This document shows, one piece after another, positions 8,741-16,702 of a stretch of 64,000 nt of DNA. The DNA comes from Deltaproteobacteria bacterium (lineage in GTDB: Bacteria; Desulfobacterota; Deferrimicrobia; Deferrimicrobiales; Deferrimicrobiaceae), in the NCBI GenBank assembly GCA_021815305.1, contig JAKAHC010000003.1:124001-188000 (forward strand), in the 5' to 3' direction. Each line of letters begins with the position of its first letter. Position 1 is the first letter of the stretch. Both the position numbers and the translations under genes were made by a program. The notes beneath the pieces were generated by a model, which was not told the DNA's origin, did not search any database, and saw only the letters and a list, made by a program, of their open reading frames with translations.

Positions 8741-10258
8741 ATGAACCGGCATCAGTCGATGAAGACCTTCCCGGCTTGGACATTTTTCGGGACCGCCTCC
8801 ATGCTTGTGCTCCTCGCCGTCGCCCCGGCTCCCGCCCGGGCCGCCGATCTGTTCCTTACCGGTGAGCGGGAGATCTACCTCGCCATCGACAAGCTGAACG
8901 CGATGGGGGAGCTTCCGGGCTTCCTCGCCAACACGCGGCCCTACTCCACCGCCGCCGTCCGCGCCGCCCTCGACAACAACCCCCGGACGACGATCGGACA
9001 GGGGTTCGACGCCCAGCTCGCCAAGTGGGTTTCGTTCTACGCGCGCAAGACCCGGCTGATCCGCGGCACGGTCGAAGGAGATGCTTCCGGGAAGCGCCAG
9101 GTCCGGGACAACGAAGGCGGCGTCCCCACACCGAAAGGGATTTCCGGACGCCTTTCCGCCCTCGCCCGCGAAGAGACCACCCCGTACCTTTCCGCCCACG
9201 CCTCCGCCGCGACCTTCTTCGGCGAGGGGGACGACGACGGCACGCGCGTCGGCGAGACGGCGCTCGAGGTCGGCTATCCGTACGCTTCCCTGCAGGGCGG
9301 CAAGATCACCACTTGGTACGGCCCCGGCCGCCGCGGCGCCCTCATCTTCACCAACAACGCACAGCCGTACCCCGGCGTACGCTTCCATAACCCGGTTCCC
9401 ATCGCCGTCCCCGGATTCTTCTCCTTCCTCGGAAACGTCCAGTACGACCTGTTTCTCGCGCGTCTCGACGCCGCTCCGGACCGCCCCGTCCCGAACCCGC
9501 TCCTCTTCGGGATGCGCGTGGCGGCCCGTCCCAACCGGTACCTCGAGATCGGCCTTTCCCGCGCCGCCCACTACGGCGGGAAAGGGCATGGGAACGGCTT
9601 CAGCGATTGGTGGAAATCGTTCGAGGGCACCCACGATAACCTCAACGCCCCCCTCGATAACACGGGGAGTTTCGTGGGCAACCAAATCGCAGGGTTCGAC
9701 GTCGAGGCCACGCTTCCCTTCAAGGTGCAACCCGTCCAGCTCTACCTCGAAATGGCGGGGGAGGACGAGGCGAAGATCCTGGGCACCCCCATTCCCGGCC
9801 CCACGAAGTGGGCGTACGTCGGGGGGATTTTCCTCCCCGCGTTGTTGGGAAACTCCTCCTTCGACCTGCGGCTGGAGTCGGCGCGCAACCACCTGAAAGG
9901 CGACGGCCCGGCGTGGTACTACCACCCCTTGTACCCGCACGAGTACCGCGGCCGGATCCTCGGCCACCCCATGGGCACCGACGCTTCGGACCTCTTCCTC
10001 CAGGGGCACTACTTTTTCCTCCCGTCTACGTATCTCCAGCTCACCGCGAACCGTACGGACCGCTATTCCCTGGGGCCCGCCCGGGAGCGCACCGACCATA
10101 TCGCCGCGGGCCTGGTCGGCTGGCTCTCCGGGAAGGTACGCGTCGAAACCGAATTCGCGCTGGACCGTGTGAAGGACGCGGGGGGCGTCGCTGGCACCCG
10201 CGCCGACGATGCCAGCTTCCGCCTGGCGGTTTCGTACCAGACGGGATGGGGGCGATGA
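8741..10258 (+). CDS. Wzi-type capsule assembly outer-membrane protein
   Basis: A 505-residue protein with an N-terminal signal peptide ending near PAPARA. The rest alternates short polar and aromatic strands as in an 18-strand beta barrel. The segments TTWYGPGRRGALI and NAQPYPGVRFHNP, then WWKSFEGTHDN, are characteristic of the capsule-assembly Wzi family, which holds secreted polysaccharide at the cell surface. Length agrees with the family. ATG 8741 follows GAAGAAGAA; a second start at 8759 (MKTFPAW) would give a more compact signal peptide. It is first in the export operon, before the SLBB protein. Confidence 0.88.
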   Translation: MNRHQSMKTFPAWTFFGTASMLVLLAVAPAPARAADLFLTGEREIYLAIDKLNAMGELPGFLANTRPYSTAAVRAALDNNPRTTIGQGFDAQLAKWVSFYARKTRLIRGTVEGDASGKRQVRDNEGGVPTPKGISGRLSALAREETTPYLSAHASAATFFGEGDDDGTRVGETALEVGYPYASLQGGKITTWYGPGRRGALIFTNNAQPYPGVRFHNPVPIAVPGFFSFLGNVQYDLFLARLDAAPDRPVPNPLLFGMRVAARPNRYLEIGLSRAAHYGGKGHGNGFSDWWKSFEGTHDNLNAPLDNTGSFVGNQIAGFDVEATLPFKVQPVQLYLEMAGEDEAKILGTPIPGPTKWAYVGGIFLPALLGNSSFDLRLESARNHLKGDGPAWYYHPLYPHEYRGRILGHPMGTDASDLFLQGHYFFLPSTYLQLTANRTDRYSLGPARERTDHIAAGLVGWLSGKVRVETEFALDRVKDAGGVAGTRADDASFRLAVSYQTGWGR

Positions 10259-10291
10259 GCAGACGAAACGCAGGCGATTTGACGGGGTTTC

Positions 10292-10440
10292 AGCGCGTGG
10301 GTAGGATGGAAAGCGGACGCTCCGCTGCCGCGAGAGCGCTTCAACGCGATGCCGGTAGCGGTGTGAGCAAACTCCCGGCCGTCTCCGGCGATCCTCCGGA
10401 GTGCCGGATCCCCCGCTGACGAATTCCGGAAGTTCGGGAA
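10292..10440 (+). pseudogene. Remnant of a hicBA toxin-antitoxin pair
   Basis: An open frame reading WKADAPLPRERFNAMPVAV then TGA (10364-10366) is the C-terminus of a HicB antitoxin. It matches the end of the intact hicB at 13.7 kb in DNA as well as protein. Overlapping GTG (10363) starts SKLPAVSG, the HicA N-terminus. It then jumps directly to gcgatcctccggagt, a 3'-end hicA sequence also found at 13.92 kb, so about 150 bp of the middle of hicA is missing. The remnant ends just before the SLBB gene. Confidence 0.75.
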
Positions 10441-10478
10441 ACGTTCCCGAGTCGGATATCCCTTCACGGAAGGTGATG

Positions 10479-13445
10479 ATGAAACCGATTTTCCGGTCGA
10501 TGAAGCAGACGGGTTGGAATTGTAGCAACGTCCCCTTTTGTAAGGCGTTGGCCGTGGTTTTTCTCATCGCCCTGGCCTCCGTGCCCGCCTTCGCCGCGGA
10601 ATCGATGAGCGGGGGCGCGGCGTCGCCGATGCCCGCACTCCCCGCGGGGCTGACCCCCGGACAGCAGGAGGCGGCGAAGCGGATCCTGGAGTCCAATCCC
10701 GAGGCGCGCAAAGCGCTCGAGGCGGTCGAGCAACAGAAGGGACAGCCCGGAGAGGAAACGAAGAAGGGCCCGGCTGCCGAGGCGAAGAAGCGACAGGCAG
10801 CCCCGGAGATGGCGGCGCTGGCGCCGGTGCATTACGACTGGCGCAAATCCTCCTACGTCGGCGGCCTCTTCGCGACCCGCCTCACTCCCCCGGAGCGCGA
10901 CGCCATCTCCCACTTCGGCCACGCCCTGTTCGAGACGACTCCGGGCGCCGCGCAACTCCAGGAAAACATCCCCGTGGCTCCCACCTACATCATCGGCCCC
11001 GGGGACCAGATCGTGGTGCGGATGTGGGGACGCGTCGAGGGCACCCAGCGCGCCACCGTCGACCGCGACGGCAAGATCTTCCTCCCGAAGTTCGGCTCCC
11101 TCTACGTCGCCGGCAAGACGTTCGAGGAACTGCGCGCCTTCATCAAGGCCAAGGTCTCCACCATCGCCGAGGTCAGCTCCGACGTCACCCTGGGCCAGAT
11201 GAAGGGGATCCGCGTCTCCGTGGTGGGCGAGGTCGTCTCCCCCGGCTGGTACGGCGTCAGCTCCTTCCAGACCGCGCTCCAGGTGATCTCGCTGGCGGGC
11301 GGCATCAAGGACATCGGCTCGCTGCGGCATATCCGGATCCTTCGGGAAGGGAAGCCGGTCCAGGAGATCGACCTGTACGACCTGCTCCTGTCCGGAGACA
11401 CGCGCAACGACGTCCGCCTGCAGCAGGGCGACGTCATCTTCGTCCCCGTCGTGGGAAAGCTTACCGCGGTGGTGGGCGAGGTGCGCCGCCCCGCCATCTA
11501 CGAACTGCGCGACGAGAAGACGCTCCTGGACCTGATCCATGTGGCGGGGGGGCTGGCCCCCTCTGCGTGGAAACGGCGCGTCCAGGTGGAGCGGCTCGAG
11601 GGGAACGTCTCCCGCGTCGTTCTGGACGCCAGCGTCGAGGATCTGGAGAAGGGCGGGCAGACGCTCACGCCGTCCGACGGCGACATCGTCCGCGTCTTTC
11701 CCATCCTGCCCACGGACGTCAACGTGGTCACGCTTACGGGGAACGTCGCCCGTCCCGGCCGCTACGAGCTCAAACCCGGCATGACCGTGGGCGGGCTCTT
11801 CACCGGCATGAACGATTTCCTGCCCGGAACGTACTTCGACTACGCGCTCCTGACCCGCCTGGTCCCGCCCGACCTGCACAAGGAGATCCTCCCCGTCAAC
11901 CTGAGGGAGATCGTCCTCGAGCGGAAGAAAGAAGCCGACCTCCCCCTCCAGGCGCAGGACACCGTGACCGTATACAACCGCTCCGCCTTCCGGGACCTTC
12001 CGAAAGCCACCATCTCCGGCGAGGTCCGGATGACCCGGCGGGAGCTTGCGCAGCCCCCGGCAACCGAGGTGCAGGCCACCCTTGGGAAGACCGCCCTGGA
12101 GGCGAAGACGGCTGCGGAAGCCCGGAGCGGCGCCGACAACGTCCTGTCCTTCGACATCCAGGCCGGGATGCGCGTGGCGGACCTGGTGAAGATGGCCGGG
12201 GGGCTTACGCGGCTTGCCTCCCTCGACCGCGCCGAGGTCGTGCGCGTGGACGCGGACCGCACCTACCACACGATCTACTTCAACCTGGGCAAGGCGATGG
12301 AGGGCGCCCCGAAGGAGAACCTCCTCCTCGAGAACGAGGACCACGTCCGCATTCACTCCATCATGGAGACGCGGTACCGGAAGACCGTCACGGCGTCGGG
12401 AGACGTGAACAACCCCGGCGACTACGTGCTGACCCAGGGGATGCGCCTGGCGGACCTGCTCTTCAAGGCCGGCGGGTTCCGGGAGAGCGCCTACGCGAAG
12501 GAAGCCGAGCTCGTCCGCCGCGAAGTCACCCCGCAGGGCGACCTTGTGAGGACGCAGACCCTCGTCGTCTATCCGGAAAAGGCGCTGGCGGGGGATCCGG
12601 CTGCGAACGTCGCGTTGAACGAGTACGACCTCCTCGTCGTCCGGCAGATTCCCGACTGGTCCGCGAAGATCCAGGTGACGCTCTCGGGCGAGGTGCAGTT
12701 CCCGGGAGCGTACATGGCGTGGAAGGGAGAGCGACTGAGCTCGGTCATCGCGCGGGCCGGAAGCTTCACGAAGGACGCCTACCTGAAGGCCGCGGTCTAC
12801 ACGCGTGTCTCCACGCAAAAGACGCAGCAGGAGGCGATCGACAAGCTGATCTCCGACCTCGAGGTGGAAGTGGCGCAGCAGTCACAGCAGGTCGGCGGCG
12901 CCCTCGACCAGGAAAGCGTGACGGCGAACAAGGAATTGATGGTCGCGCGCCGCGGCCTGATCGACCAGCTCAAAAAGGCCCGGGCAAAAGGGCGCGTCAT
13001 CATCCGCCTGGCCGACAACGGGAAGGTGGCGGGAACGTTGGGCGACATCCTCCTGGAAGACGGCGACACGCTGTACGTTCCCAAGAAGATGAACGTGGTG
13101 AACGTCGTCGGCCGCGTCTACAACCCCACCGGCGTGGTCTTCGACCCGGCGCGCGATACCGTGGGGTATTACCTGCGGACGGTGGGCGGCCCGACGGAGA
13201 GCGCGGACCGCGACCACATCTTCCTGCTGAAGGCGGACGGCTCGGTGGTCACGCGGGAGAGCGCGGACCGCGGGTTCTTCGCCTTCGGCGAAAAGGGCTT
13301 GATGAATTCCAGGGTGGAGCCGGGCGACTCGATCCTGGTGCCGGAAAAGCTGGCCCAGCCGAGCCTGATGAAGAACGTGAAGGACTTCACGCAAATTCTG
13401 TATCAGATCGCCGTCACGGCCGGCGTGCTGATCGTGGCGTTCTGA
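10479..13445 (+). CDS. Wza-like SLBB polysaccharide export protein
   Basis: ATG at 10479 is 5 bp after GGAAGG and gives 988 residues, far longer than Wza (~380). A signal peptide ends near SVPAFA (residue ~39). A poly-export domain starts at PTYIIGPGDQIVVRMWG (~168) and is followed by several SLBB domains, each with a recurring SGEV / VAGGL pattern. The C-terminus is a single hydrophobic helix ending VTAGVLIVAF. It would form the periplasmic and outer-membrane export channel with the Wzz protein at 15.7 kb. One dispersed repeat core lies within codons 15-19, and the C-terminal helix is duplicated twice downstream. Confidence 0.92.
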   Translation: MKPIFRSMKQTGWNCSNVPFCKALAVVFLIALASVPAFAAESMSGGAASPMPALPAGLTPGQQEAAKRILESNPEARKALEAVEQQKGQPGEETKKGPAAEAKKRQAAPEMAALAPVHYDWRKSSYVGGLFATRLTPPERDAISHFGHALFETTPGAAQLQENIPVAPTYIIGPGDQIVVRMWGRVEGTQRATVDRDGKIFLPKFGSLYVAGKTFEELRAFIKAKVSTIAEVSSDVTLGQMKGIRVSVVGEVVSPGWYGVSSFQTALQVISLAGGIKDIGSLRHIRILREGKPVQEIDLYDLLLSGDTRNDVRLQQGDVIFVPVVGKLTAVVGEVRRPAIYELRDEKTLLDLIHVAGGLAPSAWKRRVQVERLEGNVSRVVLDASVEDLEKGGQTLTPSDGDIVRVFPILPTDVNVVTLTGNVARPGRYELKPGMTVGGLFTGMNDFLPGTYFDYALLTRLVPPDLHKEILPVNLREIVLERKKEADLPLQAQDTVTVYNRSAFRDLPKATISGEVRMTRRELAQPPATEVQATLGKTALEAKTAAEARSGADNVLSFDIQAGMRVADLVKMAGGLTRLASLDRAEVVRVDADRTYHTIYFNLGKAMEGAPKENLLLENEDHVRIHSIMETRYRKTVTASGDVNNPGDYVLTQGMRLADLLFKAGGFRESAYAKEAELVRREVTPQGDLVRTQTLVVYPEKALAGDPAANVALNEYDLLVVRQIPDWSAKIQVTLSGEVQFPGAYMAWKGERLSSVIARAGSFTKDAYLKAAVYTRVSTQKTQQEAIDKLISDLEVEVAQQSQQVGGALDQESVTANKELMVARRGLIDQLKKARAKGRVIIRLADNGKVAGTLGDILLEDGDTLYVPKKMNVVNVVGRVYNPTGVVFDPARDTVGYYLRTVGGPTESADRDHIFLLKADGSVVTRESADRGFFAFGEKGLMNSRVEPGDSILVPEKLAQPSLMKNVKDFTQILYQIAVTAGVLIVAF
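10521..10535 (-). repeat. Repeat core inside a signal-peptide coding region
   Basis: A T-variant core (tgtagcaacgtcccc on the + strand) with flanking aatt and tttt falls within codons 13-21 of the SLBB gene, where it encodes CSNVPF. It is the only copy in the window lying wholly inside a gene. Its length keeps the reading frame open into the hydrophobic core of the signal peptide. Confidence 0.9.
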
Positions 13446-13454
13446 ATGCGGCCC

Positions 13455-13482
13455 TTGTTTCTGGTATCATACATTGTAATAC
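13455..13482 (+). promoter_or_regulatory. Candidate promoter of hicB
   Basis: TTGTTT (13455-13460) and TAATAC (13477-13482) with a 16-bp spacer lie just after the SLBB stop and 69 bp before hicB. The stretch is locally AT-rich compared with both neighbours. No operator half-sites are obvious. Confidence 0.35.
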
Positions 13483-13550
13483 TCAACATACGGGGTGAAA
13501 TCGGAGGCCGACGTCGACCGGATCCTTCACGAACTCCGCGAGGTTCTCCT

Positions 13551-13757
13551 ATGCGCCAGGTGATGCTTTACAAAGGTGAGGACGGATACTGGATCGCCGA
13601 GTGCCCGAGTCTTCCCGGGTGCATCAGCCAAGGGAAGTCGAAGGAAGAGGCGATCGCAAACATGAAGGAGGCGATCCGGGGATACGTCGCCGCGCTCAAA
13701 GAGGACGGTATCCCCATCCCGAAAGAGCATTTCAACTCCCTGTTGGTGGCTGTGTGA
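13551..13757 (+). CDS. hicB: HicB-family antitoxin
   Basis: A 68-residue protein starting MRQVMLYKGEDG. WIAECPSLPGCISQGKSKEEAI is the HicB partial RNase-H-like fold with its conserved PSLPGC core, and the C-terminus PKEHFNSLLVAV is normal. HicB neutralises the HicA mRNA interferase and usually represses its own operon. The expected C-terminal DNA-binding extension is absent, as in short HicB forms. Its stop overlaps the GTG of hicA by 4 bp (GTGA). Because hicA is frameshifted, this antitoxin may now be an orphan. Confidence 0.88.
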   Translation: MRQVMLYKGEDGYWIAECPSLPGCISQGKSKEEAIANMKEAIRGYVAALKEDGIPIPKEHFNSLLVAV

Positions 13758-13980
13758 CCAAACTCCCGGCCATATCCGGCCGTGAATGCCTGAAGGTTCT
13801 CCAGAAAGCGGGATTTGCGTTGAAACGGCAGGAGGGAAGTCACATGATCCTGCGCCGCGATGACCCGTTCTGTCAGGTGGTGTCCCCGACCATAAAGAGT
13901 TGGATCGCGGAACCCTTCGGGCGATCCTCCGGAGTATCGATTTCAGCGTCGAAGAGTTTACCCGGTTGAGAAAGCGTTGA
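13754..13980 (+). pseudogene. hicA: hicA toxin with a one-base frameshift
   Basis: GTG at 13754 opens TKLPAISGRECLKVLQKAGF then ALKRQEGSHMILRRDD, a textbook HicA start with the catalytic His in GSHMIL. At about 13880 the frame breaks. Reading on in the +2 frame restores PDHKELDRGTLRAILRSID and then FSVEEFTRL to a stop at 13978-13980. The break fits loss of one G in ggtggtg. Unshifted, the frame ends at 13969 with unrelated residues. The dsRBD-like C-terminal half is therefore lost and the toxin is probably inactive, unless this is a sequencing error. Confidence 0.82.
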
Positions 13981-14062
13981 TGAAGGACGTGAAGGACATC
14001 ACGCAGATCATGATGCAGATCGCGGTTTCGGCCGGCGTTCCGATCGTGGTGTTCCGATGGTA
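13977..14062 (+). pseudogene. Detached copy B of the SLBB protein C-terminus
   Basis: The frame beginning LMKDVKDITQIMMQIAVSAG aligns residue by residue with the last 26 residues of the SLBB protein (LMKNVKDFTQILYQIAVTAG), down to the stop codon. DNA is also similar. It overlaps the last bases of the broken hicA and has no start or upstream SLBB body. It is a fragment of a second copy of the gene. Confidence 0.85.
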
Positions 14063-14080
14063 ACCAAGCGAGGGGGGGTA

Positions 14081-14110
14081 TTGCCTCATTACCCATTTTG
14101 GGTGTATCCT
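14081..14110 (+). promoter_or_regulatory. Possible promoter of the AbrB-like/RelE-like pair
   Basis: TTGCCT (14081-14086) and TATCCT (14105-14110) are 18 bp apart, 22 bp before the antitoxin start. A GAGGAGG-like ribosome site follows. The match is modest. Confidence 0.3.
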
Positions 14111-14132
14111 CAGGGGTGAGGAGGGCCGAAAG

Positions 14133-14402
14133 ATGCTCTTGCACATCGATTCGAGAAAACGGATCACGATCCCCAACGACGCGAACCTGAGGCCGGGGGA
14201 CACGGTGGAGCTGGAAATTCTTCCGGACGGCCGCTTGGTCCTTGTGCCCGTAGCGACCATCCCGAAGCACCAACTCTGGGCGTGGACGCCGGAGAACCGC
14301 AAGGTCGTGTCCGATTCCCTGAAAGACCCTCGCCCGTCGATCGTTCTGGAGTCGAAGGAGGAAGCGGAGGCGCTCGCCAAGCGGTGGGACGGTGAGGATT
14401 GA
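14133..14402 (+). CDS. AbrB/MazE-type antitoxin
   Basis: An 89-residue protein whose first 45 residues (HIDSRKRITIPNDANLRPGD, then a VELEILPDGRLVLVPV strand pair) form a swapped-hairpin AbrB DNA-binding domain. The C-terminal tail, with LESKEEAEALAKRW, would wrap the toxin. It overlaps the next frame, a RelE-like toxin, by 11 bp, the usual layout of a type II module. The protein would bind its own promoter and neutralise the toxin. Confidence 0.82.
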   Translation: MLLHIDSRKRITIPNDANLRPGDTVELEILPDGRLVLVPVATIPKHQLWAWTPENRKVVSDSLKDPRPSIVLESKEEAEALAKRWDGED

Positions 14403-14697
14403 GGTCCGCCCCGGCTTCGACGAGGCGGTCCGGGCCGCCGAGCGGCCGATCCGCAACGCCGCCGCAAAAACGCTGCGCCTCCTCCAGGAGATCGAGTACC
14501 GGCAGCTCCTGTCCCATCCCGGGCTCCATTTCGAGAAGCTGCATGGGTTCATCGAGCCGGAAACGGGAAATCAGCTGTATTCGATCCGGATCTCCGGCGC
14601 CGCTCGGGCGCTGGTGTGCCTGAACGATGGCCCTTCCCTCGTCCTCGTCACCTTGCACGCCCGGCACGACGATGCGTATCGCGGAATCCGTCTGTGA
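14392..14697 (+). CDS. RelE/ParE-superfamily toxin candidate
   Basis: GTG at 14392, inside the antitoxin gene, gives 101 residues. An N-terminal helix pair is followed by RQLLSHPGLHFEKLHGF and a strand run ending LYSIRISGAARALVCLND, then VLVTLHARHDDAY. That helix-helix-strand order with a late His is that of RelE/ParE/HigB ribonuclease or gyrase toxins. Which target it has cannot be told. Both genes of the pair look intact. Confidence 0.7.
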   Translation: MRIEVRPGFDEAVRAAERPIRNAAAKTLRLLQEIEYRQLLSHPGLHFEKLHGFIEPETGNQLYSIRISGAARALVCLNDGPSLVLVTLHARHDDAYRGIRL

Positions 14698-14864
14698 AGT
14701 GGGGTGAACGGATATGAAGGATGACGACCTCATCATCGGGACCCTTCGGGGCGCTCTCCCCAACCCGGGAACGTCCCTGTTCCGCGGTCGGGCGCCGCGG
14801 TCACCCTTGCGGTCCCGATCGTGGCGTCCGCGCTCATGGTCGTGTCGCACACGGAGGGCGCACT

Positions 14865-14915
14865 TTGACAGGTTGCCGCCAAATAGGTAGGATAGGGGGG
14901 TAATGTTGTTACCCC
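14865..14915 (+). promoter_or_regulatory. Promoter with overlapping palindromic operator for the RHH/PIN pair
   Basis: A full -35 TTGACA (14865-14870), 17-bp spacer and TAGGAT (14888-14893) precede the RHH antitoxin gene. At the expected start site lies the palindrome GGGGTAATGTTGTTACCCC (14897-14915; 7-bp arms, 5-bp centre), as expected for a ribbon-helix-helix autorepressor. The start codon at 14934 follows GGGAGATGA. The stretch 14698-14864 upstream shows no convincing gene. Confidence 0.65.
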
Positions 14916-14933
14916 AACCCGGGAGATGACCCG

Positions 14934-15173
14934 ATGCCGACCTCCGCGCGGAAGCTGAACTTCATGATCCGGGACGAGGTCGCGCGGGATCTCGAGGCGT
15001 TGGTCCCCGCCGGTGAACGAAGCCGGACGGTCAACGACGCTCTTGCAAAGGAACTCCTCTCCATTCGGCGGAGGAAGCTGACCGAGAGACTGCGGACGCT
15101 TCGGAAGAAAAGCCCCGCCATCGCCACGGAGGAGATCGTCGCCGCGTTGCGGAAGGACCGGGAGAGTCATTGA
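14934..15173 (+). CDS. Ribbon-helix-helix (CopG-like) antitoxin
   Basis: A 79-residue protein. RKLNFMIRDEVARDLEALVP reads as an RHH strand plus first helix, and SRTVNDALAKELLSIRR as the second helix. The basic C-terminal third would bind the partner. Its stop overlaps the TTG of the PIN-domain gene by 4 bp. Autorepression through the palindrome upstream is inferred. Confidence 0.78.
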   Translation: MPTSARKLNFMIRDEVARDLEALVPAGERSRTVNDALAKELLSIRRRKLTERLRTLRKKSPAIATEEIVAALRKDRESH

Positions 15174-15628
15174 GCGCATCGGCGGGGAAGATCATCGTCC
15201 CCGACGCGTCGGTCCTGCTGAAGTGGGGGTTGGACACCCTGGAGGAGGATGACCGGGAACAGGCCGCTCTGCTCCAGGAAGAGTGGCTCGACGGTCGGGT
15301 CGATCTCCTCCTCCCCCGCATTTGGGCGTTCGAGGTCGGGAACGTGCTTGCCCTGAAAAAACCCGCCCAGGCCGAAGAATTGATGGAGATATTCCTCGGC
15401 TACCGGCTCCCCGAGATGGAAACGACCCCGGACCTGTGCCGCGCGACGTTTCGCCTGATGAAGGCGTGCCGGGTGACGTTCTACGACGCCGTGTACCATG
15501 CCGTCGCCCTGCTCGGCAAGGGAGTCCTGGTCACGGCGGACGAGGCCTATTTCCGGAAGGCGGGGAACAAGGGCCGTATCGTCTTGTTGCGCGATTGGGG
15601 CGTCGGTAGAACACCGCAAAATGGTTGA
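15170..15628 (+). CDS. PIN-domain (VapC-like) ribonuclease toxin
   Basis: TTG at 15170 overlaps the antitoxin stop (TTGA); 152 residues. The acidic quartet of PIN nucleases is visible: IVPDASVLLKW (first Asp), WAFEVGN (Glu), TFYDAVYHAVA (Asp) and TADEAYF (Asp). Such toxins cut tRNA or rRNA with magnesium. Paired with the RHH protein it forms a VapBC-like module that looks intact. Confidence 0.85.
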   Translation: MSASAGKIIVPDASVLLKWGLDTLEEDDREQAALLQEEWLDGRVDLLLPRIWAFEVGNVLALKKPAQAEELMEIFLGYRLPEMETTPDLCRATFRLMKACRVTFYDAVYHAVALLGKGVLVTADEAYFRKAGNKGRIVLLRDWGVGRTPQNG

Positions 15629-15689
15629 GACGACAGATATCCCCTCTTGGCAGGTGAAAATGAATAGTCTCCGGTGCCCCGCCATCCAC

Positions 15690-15734
15690 TACCGGATCGC
15701 CGTCACCGCCGGTGTGCTGCTCGTGGTGTTCTAA
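15690..15734 (+). pseudogene. Detached copy C of the SLBB protein C-terminus
   Basis: YRIAVTAGVLLVVF and a stop codon match the last 14 residues of the SLBB protein (YQIAVTAGVLIVAF), with close DNA identity over 45 bp. Nothing upstream resembles the rest of that gene. It lies 8 bp before the wzz start and may retain the original junction between the SLBB gene and wzz. Confidence 0.75.
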
Positions 15735-15742
15735 GAGCGGGC

Positions 15743-16702
15743 ATGGAAGACGATAAAACGAAGGCCGCACCCAGAGAGAGGACCATGGAAGAGAGCGTGC
15801 CCCGGCAGTACGAAGAAGACGAAATCGACCTCGGGATCTACGTTGCGATCCTGCGGAAGGCTTGGTGGAAGATTGCCCTGTTCTCCCTGGTTATAGGAAT
15901 TGTGACGCTCGTTGTCATGTTGCAGCAGCCGAACATCTACAAGGCAACGGCTGTCATCACCCCGGAAAAAGATGAGAGAAGCCAAAGTCCCGCATTGGGT
16001 GCGCTCGCCTCTTTCGGGGTAACTGTCGGCGGACCGTCCAACATCGAAGATCTGGACACCCTCTTCAAAAGCAACGACCTCGCCGTTCGGGTTTTCAGGA
16101 AATACAACCTGTGGCCGATCCTCCTTGCGGACAAGTTCGATCCGGTGACCGGAAAAGTAAAACCAGCGTGGACGGACCGTCTGTTTGGAAGTAAGAAGGA
16201 ACAGAAGCCCCCCGGCGACTGGGACGCCATCCGTGCCGCGAAAGATCGCCTCAAGGTTTCCGTCAACAAGAAGTCCGGAACCGTTTCCGTCTCTTTTGAA
16301 TCTGCCTCCGCGGAAGGTTCCGCGAACATCGTGAAGTATTTCCTCGAGGAAGGGAAAAGCCGCCTACAGGAAGAGGCGCTCGATCGGGCAACGAAGAACA
16401 AGAAGTTCATCGAAGAACAGATCGGGAAGACGGTCGACGCCCTGAATCGCGATCGACTGTACATCCTGCTGAGTCAGGAAGTCGAGCGAGAGATGATGGC
16501 TCGTAACCGGGAGCAGTTCGGGTTCCGGGTGATCGATTCACCCCGCGTGCCGAACCGGAAATCGGGACCGAGCCGATTGAAGAACGCCGCTGCGGCAACC
16601 CTCCTTTCTTTCCTGGTCCTGGGTGTCATTTTCATCATCCGCGGGGGGGAAAAAGGGAAACAATCGGCAGGTGGTAATAGCCGGGCAGTCGCCGAGGAAT
16701 GA
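15743..16702 (+). CDS. wzz: Wzz-type chain-length determinant
   Basis: A 319-residue inner-membrane protein. An acidic N-terminus leads into IDLGIYVAILRKAWWKI and a first transmembrane helix (~40-62). A long periplasmic helical region follows, and a second helix near 295-312. DSPRVPNRKSGPSR just before the second helix is the Pro-rich Wzz/PCP signature. No cytoplasmic tyrosine kinase domain follows, so this is a PCP1-type regulator. It overlaps wecB by 4 bp (ATGA). The likely role is setting polymer length with Wzy and contacting the SLBB exporter. Confidence 0.9.
   Translation: MEDDKTKAAPRERTMEESVPRQYEEDEIDLGIYVAILRKAWWKIALFSLVIGIVTLVVMLQQPNIYKATAVITPEKDERSQSPALGALASFGVTVGGPSNIEDLDTLFKSNDLAVRVFRKYNLWPILLADKFDPVTGKVKPAWTDRLFGSKKEQKPPGDWDAIRAAKDRLKVSVNKKSGTVSVSFESASAEGSANIVKYFLEEGKSRLQEEALDRATKNKKFIEEQIGKTVDALNRDRLYILLSQEVEREMMARNREQFGFRVIDSPRVPNRKSGPSRLKNAAAATLLSFLVLGVIFIIRGGEKGKQSAGGNSRAVAEE

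Noticed and set aside
10464-12818. 784-codon minus-strand frame and an 824-codon + frame over the SLBB gene
   Set aside because: Both are high-GC shadows of the SLBB exporter; low-complexity composition and no domains.
14698-14864. Small ORF from ATG 14714 after the RelE-like gene
   Set aside because: The C-terminal half is Arg/Ser-rich, no ribosome site is clear, and the frame runs through the RHH promoter. A hydrophobic run in another frame (AVTLAVPIVASALMVV) may be a gene fragment but cannot be assigned.
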